DNA of 64,000 nt. Source: Noviherbaspirillum humi. Lineage in GTDB: Bacteria; Pseudomonadota; Gammaproteobacteria; Burkholderiales; Burkholderiaceae_D. The stretch lies in contig NZ_FZOT01000001.1 of assembly GCF_900188095.1 (NCBI RefSeq), positions 1-64,000 of the forward strand, written 5' to 3'. This document shows positions 30,625 through 38,241 of this stretch, piece by piece; the first letter of the stretch is position 1, and every line of letters starts with the position of its first letter. The position numbers and the translations under genes were made by a program. The notes under the pieces were generated by a model, which was not told the origin of the DNA, ran no database searches, and was given only the letters and a program-made list of their open reading frames with translations.

Positions 30625-31224
30625 TCAAGACGCCTCGTAGCGGCGCAGTTCCTCGATGGTGTTGATATTGCGGAAGGCGTCTTCGTCCTCGAAGCGCACC
30701 TCGGCCACCTTCAGCGAGCAGTACCACGCATCGATCTTGCGTCCGCCTTCCTGCAGGAACAGGGTGAGGTACGGCAGCAGCGAGGACTTCAGCAGGCAGA
30801 ACACCGGATGCGGCTGGCGCGACTCGCCTTCGCCGGTGACGGCCACCGCCAGGTCGGCCTGTTCGCTCACCAGGCCATCGGCCAGGCGCTGCACCAGGTC
30901 TTCCGGCAGGAACGGCGAATCGCAGGGCGCCGTCACCAGGTACTCGGTTTCGCAGTGCGCGAGGCCGGTCTGCAGGCCGGCCAGCGGTCCCTCGAATCCG
31001 CCCATCTGATCCGGCCACACCGGAAAGCCGAAGCTTTCATAGGGAGCGAGGTTGCGGTTGGCGTTGATCATCAGGAGGCCGACCTGCGGCGACAGGCGCA
31101 TGATGACGTGCAGCACCATGGGTGCGCCGCGGAACTGCTGCAGGCCCTTCTCCACCCCGCCCATGCGCGAGCCGCGCCCGCCGGCGAGGATGACGCCGCT
31201 GATCTGTTCGATGTCGATGCTCAT
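30625..31224 (-). CDS. mobA: Molybdenum cofactor guanylyltransferase
   Basis: This 199-residue nucleotidyltransferase has the GTP-binding signature ILAGGRGSRMGGVEKGL near residues 12-28 and APCDSPFLPEDLV for the metal-binding region. It links GMP to molybdopterin to make the bis-MGD cofactor used by DMSO-reductase-family enzymes, including the formate dehydrogenase encoded 7 kb downstream. moaA lies immediately upstream on the same strand with a 65-base gap. Confidence 0.93.
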   Translation of the reverse strand: MSIDIEQISGVILAGGRGSRMGGVEKGLQQFRGAPMVLHVIMRLSPQVGLLMINANRNLAPYESFGFPVWPDQMGGFEGPLAGLQTGLAHCETEYLVTAPCDSPFLPEDLVQRLADGLVSEQADLAVAVTGEGESRQPHPVFCLLKSSLLPYLTLFLQEGGRKIDAWYCSLKVAEVRFEDEDAFRNINTIEELRRYEAS

Positions 31225-31289
31225 TGGTTTCCGCCCTGAATCCTTGGGGTTGTTGTTCTCGGTGATGCGATCGGCGTTCGCCGCGGCGC

Positions 31290-32405
31290 TCAGCCACCGA
31301 TGTAGGACATCTCCACCTTGCGCAGCGGCCGCTGCAGGTCGGCGGTCTGGCTGGTGCGCAGGGCCGAATAGCGGTCGTCGCGGGCGCGCCAGATGTGCGC
31401 CAGCACGGTGGCGATCTCCTCGTCGCTGCGGCCGCCGCGCAGCAGGGCGCGCAGGTCGTGGCCGCCGGTGGCGAACAGGCAGGTGTACAGCTTGCCCTCG
31501 GTGGAGAGCCGGGCGCGGTTGCAGTCGCCGCAGAAGGCCTGGGTGACGCTGGAGATGACGCCGACCTCGCCGCTGCCGTCGCGGTAGCGCCAGCGCTCGG
31601 CGGTTTCGCCGACGGCGGTCGGCGCCGCCTTCTCCAGCGGCATCTCGGCGCCGATGCGGCGGATCACCTCGGCGGAGGGAATCACCTCGTCCATGCGCCA
31701 GCCGTTGGAGGAGCCGACATCCATGTACTCGATGAAGCGCAGCACGAAGGGCGTGTTCCTGAAGTAGCGCGCCATCGGCAGGATCTGGTCATCGTTCCAG
31801 CCGCGCTTGACCACCATGTTGACCTTGATCGGGCCGAGGCCGGCCTCGTGCGCCGCTTCGATGCCGTCCAGCACCTGCTCCACCGAGAAATCGACGTCGT
31901 TCATGCGCTTGAAGACCGCGTCGTCGAGGGCGTCGAGCGAGACGGTGACGCGGCGCAGGCCGGCGTCGCGCAAGGCCTGGGCCTTCTTGCGCAGCAGCGA
32001 GCCGTTGGTGGTCAGGGTCAGGTCGAGCGGCTTGCCCTGGGGCGTGCGCAGCGCGCTCAGGGACGCGATCAGCGTTTCGACGTGCTTGCGCAGCAGCGGC
32101 TCGCCGCCGGTCAGGCGGATCTTTTCCACGCCGTGCGACACCGCGATGGCGGCGATGCGGGTGATCTCCTCGAACGACAGCAGCGAACTCTGCGGCAGGA
32201 AGGTATAGCTGCTGTCGAACACTTCCTTCGGCATGCAGTAGACGCAGCGGAAATTGCAGCGGTCGGTGACCGAGATGCGCAGGTCCCGCAGCGGACGCGC
32301 GAAGGCGTCGGCCAGGCGGCCGGTCGGCGCCTCCAGGCGCTCGGGAATGACCGGCACCTGGTTGGCATAGCGATGGTCGGCGAGCGGTATTACTTTTTCA
32401 GTCAT
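31290..32405 (-). CDS. moaA: GTP 3',8-cyclase MoaA
   Basis: This 371-residue radical SAM enzyme has C50, C54 and C57 (CNFRCVYC) for the N-terminal [4Fe-4S] cluster, a C-terminal cluster motif ([11 protein letters not shown] and a later Cys), and the C-terminal Gly-Gly needed for activity. It performs the first step of molybdopterin synthesis. A possible minus-strand promoter has -10 TACAAT (32460-32465) and -35 TTGGAC (32485-32490) with a long 19-base spacer. The gene is divergent from the Fe-S carrier gene apbC. Confidence 0.95.
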   Translation of the reverse strand: MTEKVIPLADHRYANQVPVIPERLEAPTGRLADAFARPLRDLRISVTDRCNFRCVYCMPKEVFDSSYTFLPQSSLLSFEEITRIAAIAVSHGVEKIRLTGGEPLLRKHVETLIASLSALRTPQGKPLDLTLTTNGSLLRKKAQALRDAGLRRVTVSLDALDDAVFKRMNDVDFSVEQVLDGIEAAHEAGLGPIKVNMVVKRGWNDDQILPMARYFRNTPFVLRFIEYMDVGSSNGWRMDEVIPSAEVIRRIGAEMPLEKAAPTAVGETAERWRYRDGSGEVGVISSVTQAFCGDCNRARLSTEGKLYTCLFATGGHDLRALLRGGRSDEEIATVLAHIWRARDDRYSALRTSQTADLQRPLRKVEMSYIGG

Positions 32406-32500
32406 GGCGGGTCAGGGAGCGGTGCGGCGGACAAGCCGGCGCATTACTTCGAACAATGCATTGTATGCCGCGCGCCGCTTGCGTGTCCAAGGATGGCGCA

Positions 32501-32529
32501 TTGCCAAACGGCCGGCCGCTGCCTATATA
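32501..32529 (+). promoter_or_regulatory. Candidate sigma-70 promoter for the apbC/maturation operon
   Basis: TTGCCA (32501-32506) and TATATA (32524-32529) are spaced by exactly 17 bases in the divergent region between moaA and apbC. The implied transcript start is about 145 bases before the apbC ATG, leaving a sizeable leader. Confidence 0.5.
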
Positions 32530-32681
32530 ACAAGTGTGACGGCCTTTTGGCGCCATCGCGAATTGTCCTTCCGACAAGAGCTGTATGCGGCAGCCAACCA
32601 TGACCCGCTATTGGCGCAGCCTGTCAGCAGAACCGGATGGACTTGGTTTAGACTTAGCGCCAATCAATATGAGGAGAAGCA

Positions 32682-33770
32682 ATGAGCATCACCGTTGAAG
32701 CCGTCAAGGCGGCGCTGTCCGAAGTCCTCGACCCGAATACCGGCAAGGATTTCGTTACGTCGAAGTCGGCCAGGAACATCAAGGTCGACGGCGCCGACGT
32801 CATGCTCGACATCGAACTGGGTTACCCGGCGAAAAGCCAGATAGATGCCATCCGCAAATCCGTGATCGCCGCTGTGCGCAGGATCGACGGCGCCGGCAAC
32901 GTCAGCGCCAACGTCTACAGCAAGATCATTGCCCATACCGTGCAGCGCGGCGTGAAGCTGCTGCCGACGGTGAAGAACATCATCGCCGTTGCCTCCGGCA
33001 AGGGCGGCGTCGGCAAGTCCACCACCGCCGCCAACCTGGCGCTGGCGCTGGCCGCCGAGGGCGCCCAGGTCGGCATCCTCGACGCCGACATCTACGGCCC
33101 GTCGCAGCCGACCATGATGGGCATCTCCGGCCGGCCGGAGACCCTGGACGGCAAGACCATGGAACCGCTGGAGAACCATGGCCTGCAGGTATCGTCGATC
33201 GGCTTCATGATCGATCCGGACGAGCCGATGGTGTGGCGCGGCCCGATCGTGACCCAGGCCCTGCAGCAGCTGCTGGAGCAGACCAACTGGCGCGACCTCG
33301 ACTACCTCATCGTCGACATGCCGCCCGGCACCGGCGACGTTCAGCTCACGCTGTCGCAAAAGGTGCCGGTGACCGGCGCGGTGATCGTCACCACGCCGCA
33401 GGACATCGCCCTGCTGGATGCGCGCAAGGGCCTGAAGATGTTCGAGAAGGTGGGCATTCCCATCCTCGGCGTGGTAGAGAACATGAGCATCCACGTCTGC
33501 TCCAACTGCGGCCATGCGGAGCATATCTTCGGCCAGGGCGGCGGCGAAAAGATGTGCAGCGACTTCGGCGTGGACTTCCTCGGCTCCCTGCCGCTGACCA
33601 TGTCGATCCGCGAGCAGGCCGATTCCGGCCGCCCGACGGTGGTCGCCGATCCGGACGGCAAGGTCGCCGACATCTACAAAGCCATCGCCCGCCGCATCGC
33701 CGTCAAGGTGGCGGAGAAGGCGAAGGACATGACCAGCAAGTTTCCCAGCATCGTCATCAAGAACGACTGA
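32682..33770 (+). CDS. apbC: Mrp/ApbC-type iron-sulfur cluster carrier ATPase
   Basis: This 362-residue P-loop protein has an N-terminal MIP18/DUF59 domain (about 1-90) and the deviant Walker A GKGGVGKST at about 107-115. It also has the switch DADIYGPSQPTMMG, the Walker B-like DYLIVDMPPGTGD and the cluster-bridging Cys pair in VCSNCGH. It carries and transfers Fe-S clusters to apoproteins. GAGGAG precedes the ATG. Its location ahead of DUF3305/DUF3306 and the poly-Fe-S protein suggests a dedicated role in maturing the formate dehydrogenase system. Confidence 0.93.
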   Translation: MSITVEAVKAALSEVLDPNTGKDFVTSKSARNIKVDGADVMLDIELGYPAKSQIDAIRKSVIAAVRRIDGAGNVSANVYSKIIAHTVQRGVKLLPTVKNIIAVASGKGGVGKSTTAANLALALAAEGAQVGILDADIYGPSQPTMMGISGRPETLDGKTMEPLENHGLQVSSIGFMIDPDEPMVWRGPIVTQALQQLLEQTNWRDLDYLIVDMPPGTGDVQLTLSQKVPVTGAVIVTTPQDIALLDARKGLKMFEKVGIPILGVVENMSIHVCSNCGHAEHIFGQGGGEKMCSDFGVDFLGSLPLTMSIREQADSGRPTVVADPDGKVADIYKAIARRIAVKVAEKAKDMTSKFPSIVIKND

Positions 33771-33841
33771 CCACCGCAATGCCGCCCGCGCCCGTCGCCA
33801 TGCCGGACGCGGGCAACCAGCACCACGAAAGCATCACATCT

Positions 33842-34381
33842 ATGAGCAGCAACGCGCCTTCGGGCAGGGAGCCGGAAGCCACCCGGGTGGCGGTCGTCAT
33901 GCAGCGCACGCCGCTGAACAGCCGCTGGCAGCCTTACGCCTGGAAACCGATCGATGTCATCCCCGACCCGTTCGGCGACGGCAGCATGCGCTGCCTGCGC
34001 CAGGACGAGGCCGACAGCCGCTGGCTGTTCCCGGGTTTCGAAGTGCGCCTGTTCAGCGACGAGGCGGAAGGCTATTTCCTCAACATCGACTCGCCGCAGC
34101 CGGGCTGGTTCGTCATGTGGCGCATGGAAGAGGTCGACGGCGGCGAAATCGCGGTGCCCAAGCACGTCACCCTGTCCTATCATGAAGCATCGCGCCTGAT
34201 GGATGGCGGCGAGCGGGTCGACAGCCTGCCGGCGCCGGCGGAAATCGTCGAGCAGCTGGCCGCCTTCGTGCGCGACTTCTACAAGCCCGAACCGAAGCGC
34301 AAGCGGCGCAAGCCTTCCTTCGAGGGCGGCGAGCAGGTGGCGCAGATGGCGAGCGACGAAAAGGACATCCATGGCCGCTGA
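33842..34381 (+). CDS. DUF3305 protein (formate dehydrogenase-associated)
   Basis: This 179-residue protein has the DUF3305 pattern VAVVMQRTPLNSRWQPYAWKP at the N-terminus, WLFPGFEVRLFSDEAEGYFL, and an aromatic core ending in FVRDFYKPEPKRKRR with a basic tail. It has no signal peptide. Its role is unknown, but the family regularly occurs upstream of formate dehydrogenase genes, as here. The end overlaps the start of the DUF3306 gene by 11 bases. Confidence 0.85.
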   Translation: MSSNAPSGREPEATRVAVVMQRTPLNSRWQPYAWKPIDVIPDPFGDGSMRCLRQDEADSRWLFPGFEVRLFSDEAEGYFLNIDSPQPGWFVMWRMEEVDGGEIAVPKHVTLSYHEASRLMDGGERVDSLPAPAEIVEQLAAFVRDFYKPEPKRKRRKPSFEGGEQVAQMASDEKDIHGR

Positions 34382-35057
34382 AAGCTTTTTCCAGAAGTGG
34401 TCGCGCCGCAAGGCGGAAGCGCGCGAAGCCGAGCAGGCAAGCCCGGCGGAGACGCAAGCCGCGCCGCCGGCGCCGACAGAGCCGCTGCCGGCGCCGACCC
34501 TGGACGACGTGGCGGCGCTGACGCCGGAATCCGACTTCTCCCGCTTCGTCGCCCGCGACGTCGACGAGGGCGTGCGGCGCTCGGCCATGAAGAAGCTGTT
34601 CACCGATCCGCACTTCAACGTGATGGACGGGCTGGACATCTATATCGACGATTACACCAAGTCCGACCCGATCCCGGCGGCGATGCTGGCCGGCCTGCTC
34701 CATGCCAAGAGCGTGCTGAATCCGCTCGACCAGTTCGGCAAGCCGCTGCTGAGCCTGCTGAATGCGCCGGAAGCGGAGAAGTCCGACGTGCCGGGCAGCA
34801 TCGCGGCGAAGTCCGCCGACGGCGAGGCGGAAGACGCCACGGAGCCCGCCGAAGCCATGCCGGAGGCCGCGCAGGCCGATGCAGAATCGGCCGCTGCCGA
34901 ACAGCCTGGCGGCGACAGCCAGGACGAGCAACCCATTCAGGCGGCCGCCTCCGGACAGCCGCCCGCTTCCGACCAAGACACCGACCGCCCTGCCGAAGCC
35001 GGGCAGGCGCCGAACCAAACGACTCCCACCAGGCCTTCCGATGAGCACGAAATTTAA
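34371..35057 (+). CDS. DUF3306 protein (formate dehydrogenase-associated)
   Basis: This 228-residue cytosolic protein has a conserved N-terminal half: ESFFQKWSRRKAEARE, LTPESDFSRFVARDVD and KKLFTDPHFNVMDGLDIYID. The C-terminal half is Ala/Glu/Pro-rich and looks disordered. The function is unknown; the family is consistently next to DUF3305 and FDH genes. It overlaps both neighbours (11 bases upstream, 17 downstream), a sign of tight translational coupling. Confidence 0.85.
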   Translation: MAAESFFQKWSRRKAEAREAEQASPAETQAAPPAPTEPLPAPTLDDVAALTPESDFSRFVARDVDEGVRRSAMKKLFTDPHFNVMDGLDIYIDDYTKSDPIPAAMLAGLLHAKSVLNPLDQFGKPLLSLLNAPEAEKSDVPGSIAAKSADGEAEDATEPAEAMPEAAQADAESAAAEQPGGDSQDEQPIQAAASGQPPASDQDTDRPAEAGQAPNQTTPTRPSDEHEI

Positions 35058-37143
35058 AGTCTGCAACTGCAACCACACCATGCCGCTGGACGCGGCCGCC
35101 GGCGCCAAGCTGGGCGCGGCACTGGGCGGCGAGGCACTGCCGGTCGCCAACCAGCTGTGCCGGCGCGAGGTGGGCGCCTATCTCAACGCCCTGGACGGCG
35201 TGGACGACGTGGTGGTCGCCTGCACCCAGGAACAGGCGCTCTTTTCGGAACTCGCCGAGCAGAAAGGCACGGTGGCGCCGATTCGCTTCGTCAACATCCG
35301 CGAGACCGGCGGCTGGAGCGCCCAGGCGCGCGATTCACTGCCGAAGATGGCGGCGCTGCTGGCGGCGCAGACCCTGCCGGAGCCGGAGCCGGTGCCGATG
35401 GTGGAGTATGCGTCGGCCGGCCGGGTGCTGATCATCGGCCCGGCGGAACGGGCGCTGCGCTGGGCGGCGCGCCTGGAGCAGCAGCTGGAAGTGAGCGTGC
35501 TGCTGACCTCGGGACGCGGTTCGTCCGGCATGCAGTCGCGCGCCTTCCCGGTGTTCTCCGGCGAGCGCATCCACGTGAAGGGCTGGCTCGGCGCCTTCGA
35601 GGTCAGCTGGCAGCAGGCCAACCCGATCGACCTGGAAACCTGCATCCGCTGCAACGCCTGCATCAGCGCCTGCCCGGAAGGCGCGATCGACCTGACCTAT
35701 CAGATCGACCTCGACAAGTGCCGTGACCACCGCGACTGCGTCAAGGCCTGCGGCCCGATCGGCGCCATCGATTTCCAGCGCAGCGCCACCGAGCGCAGCG
35801 GCAGCTTCGACCTGGTGTTCGACCTCTCCGAGCAGCCGCTCATTACCCTGCACCAGCCGCCGCAGGGCTATTTCGCGCCGGGCGCCTCGGAAGTCAGGCA
35901 GACCGAAGCGTCGCTGCAGCTGACGCAGATGGTGGGCGAGTTCACCAAGCCGAAATACTTCATCTACAAAGAAAAGCTGTGCGCCCACAGCCGCAACCAG
36001 CAGACCGGCTGCAACGCCTGCATCGACGTCTGCTCCACCGCCGCCATCGCCGGCAACGGCAATCTGGTGAAGGTCACGCCCAACCTGTGCATGGGCTGCG
36101 GCGCCTGCACCACCGTCTGCCCGTCCGGCGCGCTGACCTACGCCTACCCGCGCGCTGCCGACATGGGCCAGCGCATCCGCACCATGCTCGCCGCCTATGC
36201 CAAGGCCGGCGGCCGCCAGCCGGCGCTGCTGTTGCACAGCCATGAAGGCGGTGCCGAGCTGATCGGCGAGCTCGGCCGCACCGCCCAGGCCACCCGCAAG
36301 CTCAAGGGCATGCCGGCGCGCGTGATGCCGCTGGCGCTGCACCACACCGCGTCCGCCGGCATCGATTTGTGGCTGGCGGCCATCGCCTATGGCGCCACCA
36401 ATGTCGCCATCCTCACCACCGATGAGGAAGCGCCGCAGTACCTGCAGGCGCTGGGCGAGCAGATCGACGTGGCGCAGGCCATCCTCAACGGCCTCGGCTA
36501 CCAGGGCACGCACCTGCAGCTGGTGCGCGCCGGCACGCCGGAAGGCCTGGACGTGGCGCTGCACGAGCTGCGCCCGGCCGAGGTGGCGCCGCAGCCGGCG
36601 GTGTTCCGGGTGGCGGCGGACAAGCGCAACACGCTGGAATTCGCCATCGAGCACCTGCTCAAGCATGCGCCGGTGAAGCCGGAGGAAATTCCGCTGCCGG
36701 CCGCCTCGCCCTTCGGCCGCGTGAACGTCAACCGCGACGCCTGCACGCTCTGCATGTCCTGCGTCGGCGCCTGCCCGGAGTCGGCGCTGGCCGACAATCC
36801 CAATCTGCCGCAGCTGCGCTTCATCGAGAAGAACTGCGTGCAGTGCGGGCTGTGCGAGAAGACCTGCCCGGAGAACGCCATCAGCCTGACGCCGCGCCTG
36901 CTGCTGACCGATGCCGTCAAGCAGCCGCAGGTGCTGAACGAAGCCCAGCCCTTCCACTGCATCCGCTGCAGCAAGCCTTTCGGCACCCTGCAGATGATCG
37001 AGAACATGGTGGCCAAGCTGTCCCTGCATGGCGCCTTCGCCGGCAACATCGACCGCCTGAAGATGTGCGGCGACTGCCGCGTGGTCGACATGATGGAGAA
37101 CAAGCGCGAAGCCAGCGTCCTCGACCTGAAGCGCCCGCATTGA
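35041..37143 (+). CDS. Poly-[4Fe-4S] ferredoxin-like protein of the FDH maturation operon
   Basis: This 700-residue cytosolic protein has repeated Cys motifs: CIRCNACISACPEG from about residue 201, a second set with CRDHRDCVKACG, then QTGCNACIDVC and CMGCGACTTVCPSG (about 320-360), CTLCMSCVGACPES near 567, CVQCGLCEKTCPEN near 600, and lone pairs near 640 and 678. An unusual CNC motif is at residues 8-10. About six cubane clusters are possible. The region 380-540 is cluster-free and resembles a hydrogenase-delta or HdrA-like fold by layout only. It probably transfers electrons or clusters for formate dehydrogenase. Confidence 0.82.
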   Translation: MSTKFKVCNCNHTMPLDAAAGAKLGAALGGEALPVANQLCRREVGAYLNALDGVDDVVVACTQEQALFSELAEQKGTVAPIRFVNIRETGGWSAQARDSLPKMAALLAAQTLPEPEPVPMVEYASAGRVLIIGPAERALRWAARLEQQLEVSVLLTSGRGSSGMQSRAFPVFSGERIHVKGWLGAFEVSWQQANPIDLETCIRCNACISACPEGAIDLTYQIDLDKCRDHRDCVKACGPIGAIDFQRSATERSGSFDLVFDLSEQPLITLHQPPQGYFAPGASEVRQTEASLQLTQMVGEFTKPKYFIYKEKLCAHSRNQQTGCNACIDVCSTAAIAGNGNLVKVTPNLCMGCGACTTVCPSGALTYAYPRAADMGQRIRTMLAAYAKAGGRQPALLLHSHEGGAELIGELGRTAQATRKLKGMPARVMPLALHHTASAGIDLWLAAIAYGATNVAILTTDEEAPQYLQALGEQIDVAQAILNGLGYQGTHLQLVRAGTPEGLDVALHELRPAEVAPQPAVFRVAADKRNTLEFAIEHLLKHAPVKPEEIPLPAASPFGRVNVNRDACTLCMSCVGACPESALADNPNLPQLRFIEKNCVQCGLCEKTCPENAISLTPRLLLTDAVKQPQVLNEAQPFHCIRCSKPFGTLQMIENMVAKLSLHGAFAGNIDRLKMCGDCRVVDMMENKREASVLDLKRPH

Positions 37144-37195
37144 AGCGCCTGCGCTGATACCGGCAACGATAACCACACTGACCTTCCAGCATCCG

Positions 37196-37810
37196 ATGAC
37201 CACTTCCCAGCCCCTGAAATTCGAAGCGCCGGACGCCGGCGAGGAAACCGCCCGCGCCGACCTGTACGGCCTGCTCGCCACCCTGCTCTACGCCCCGCCG
37301 TCGCAGCAATTGCTCGACACCATCGGCTCCGCCGGCCGGGAGGGCGACGGCTTGCTGGAGAAGGCTTGGGCGGAGCTATCCGCCGCCTGCAAGGACAGCC
37401 GGGCGGAAGCCGTGCGCGACGAGTATGAAAGCGTGTTCATCGGCGTCGGGAAACCGGACGTGATGCTGTACGGGTCCTATTATTTGTCCGGTTTCCTGAT
37501 GGAGAAACCGCTGGCGGCGTTGCGCGCCGACCTGGCGCGCCTCGGTCTGGCGCGCGACGACACCATGCCCGAGACGGAAGACCATGTGGCCTATCTGTGC
37601 GAAGTCATGCGATACCTGATCGCTTCCGATGACGCCCTGCATGCCAACCTCACTACCCAGAAAGCGTTTTTCGCCGATCACCTGCAGCCTTGGGTGCTGC
37701 AGATGTGCGACGCCATCCTGGACCATCCCAAGACCCCCTTCTATTCATCGGTTGCCAAGCTGGCGCGGGCCTTCTTCGAAGTCGAAATGCAAGCCTTCGA
37801 CATGGCGTGA
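37196..37810 (+). CDS. TorD/DmsD-family molybdoenzyme chaperone
   Basis: This 204-residue all-helical protein has the TorD family pattern: RADLYGLLATLLYAPPSQQLL, an acidic middle, YESVFIGVGKPDVMLYGSYYLSG with the conserved E-x-x-F segment, and METEDHVAYLCEVMRYLI. Such chaperones bind the Tat signal of molybdoenzymes and hold them until bis-MGD insertion. The nearby twin-arginine FDH subunit is the obvious client. A strong terminator follows at 37882. Confidence 0.88.
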   Translation: MTTSQPLKFEAPDAGEETARADLYGLLATLLYAPPSQQLLDTIGSAGREGDGLLEKAWAELSAACKDSRAEAVRDEYESVFIGVGKPDVMLYGSYYLSGFLMEKPLAALRADLARLGLARDDTMPETEDHVAYLCEVMRYLIASDDALHANLTTQKAFFADHLQPWVLQMCDAILDHPKTPFYSSVAKLARAFFEVEMQAFDMA

Positions 37811-37881
37811 CCCGGCTGCCGGTAACGGAACCGGCTGGGCGCGGGTTGCGCTATCACAACAAAACCGCCAATAATGGTCTT

Positions 37882-37907
37882 AAATAGTGCAGAGATGCAC
37901 TATTTTT
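37882..37907 (+). terminator. Intrinsic terminator of the maturation operon
   Basis: AAATAGTGCA (37882-37891) and TGCACTATTT (37896-37905) pair over 10 bp around a GAGA (GNRA) tetraloop and run into T residues to 37907. It lies 71 bases after the chaperone stop and separates this operon from the FDH structural genes, which must have their own promoter between 37908 and 38027. Confidence 0.75.
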
Positions 37908-38027
37908 GTATCGCTATGTTGCGCATGACATATGCTCGGCTCTGCATGAGTGCGCAGCTTGTGTTACTTTGTAGCATTGTCCTTTTGAAATTCAGTGCTG
38001 TCGCGTTGAAACCAAGGAGGGGGAGAT

Positions 38028-38225
38028 ATGACAGAAGCCAAGAAAACCACTCGGCGCAGCTTTTTCGCCGGACTCGGACTGGCCGCAGCCGGCGTGGCCG
38101 CCGTGAAATTCGCACCGAAAGCGGTCGTTCCGGAAGCCGCCGCCGCGGCGCCGGCCGAGCCGGAAGGCGACGGTTACCGCCTGACCGAGCACATCAAGAA
38201 GTATTACCGCACCACCACCATTTAA
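38028..38225 (+). CDS. Formate dehydrogenase-region Tat mini-protein
   Basis: This 65-residue protein has a twin-arginine motif (TRRSFFAGLG near residues 8-17), a hydrophobic Ala-rich stretch, and a short tail ending GYRLTEHIKKYYRTTTI. A strong AAGGAGGGGGAG ribosome site precedes it. Small proteins of this kind (formate dehydrogenase region TAT target) are typical companions of the FDH3-type operon. With almost no mature domain it may be a co-translocated subunit or a decoy for the Tat chaperone; its role is not known. Confidence 0.85.
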   Translation: MTEAKKTTRRSFFAGLGLAAAGVAAVKFAPKAVVPEAAAAAPAEPEGDGYRLTEHIKKYYRTTTI

Positions 38226-38241
38226 TCCCGAGGGGACTTCC

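Noticed and set aside
37908-38027. Promoter of the FDH structural operon
   Set aside because: A promoter must exist after the terminator, but no -35/-10 pair with acceptable spacing and no -24/-12 element could be picked with confidence.
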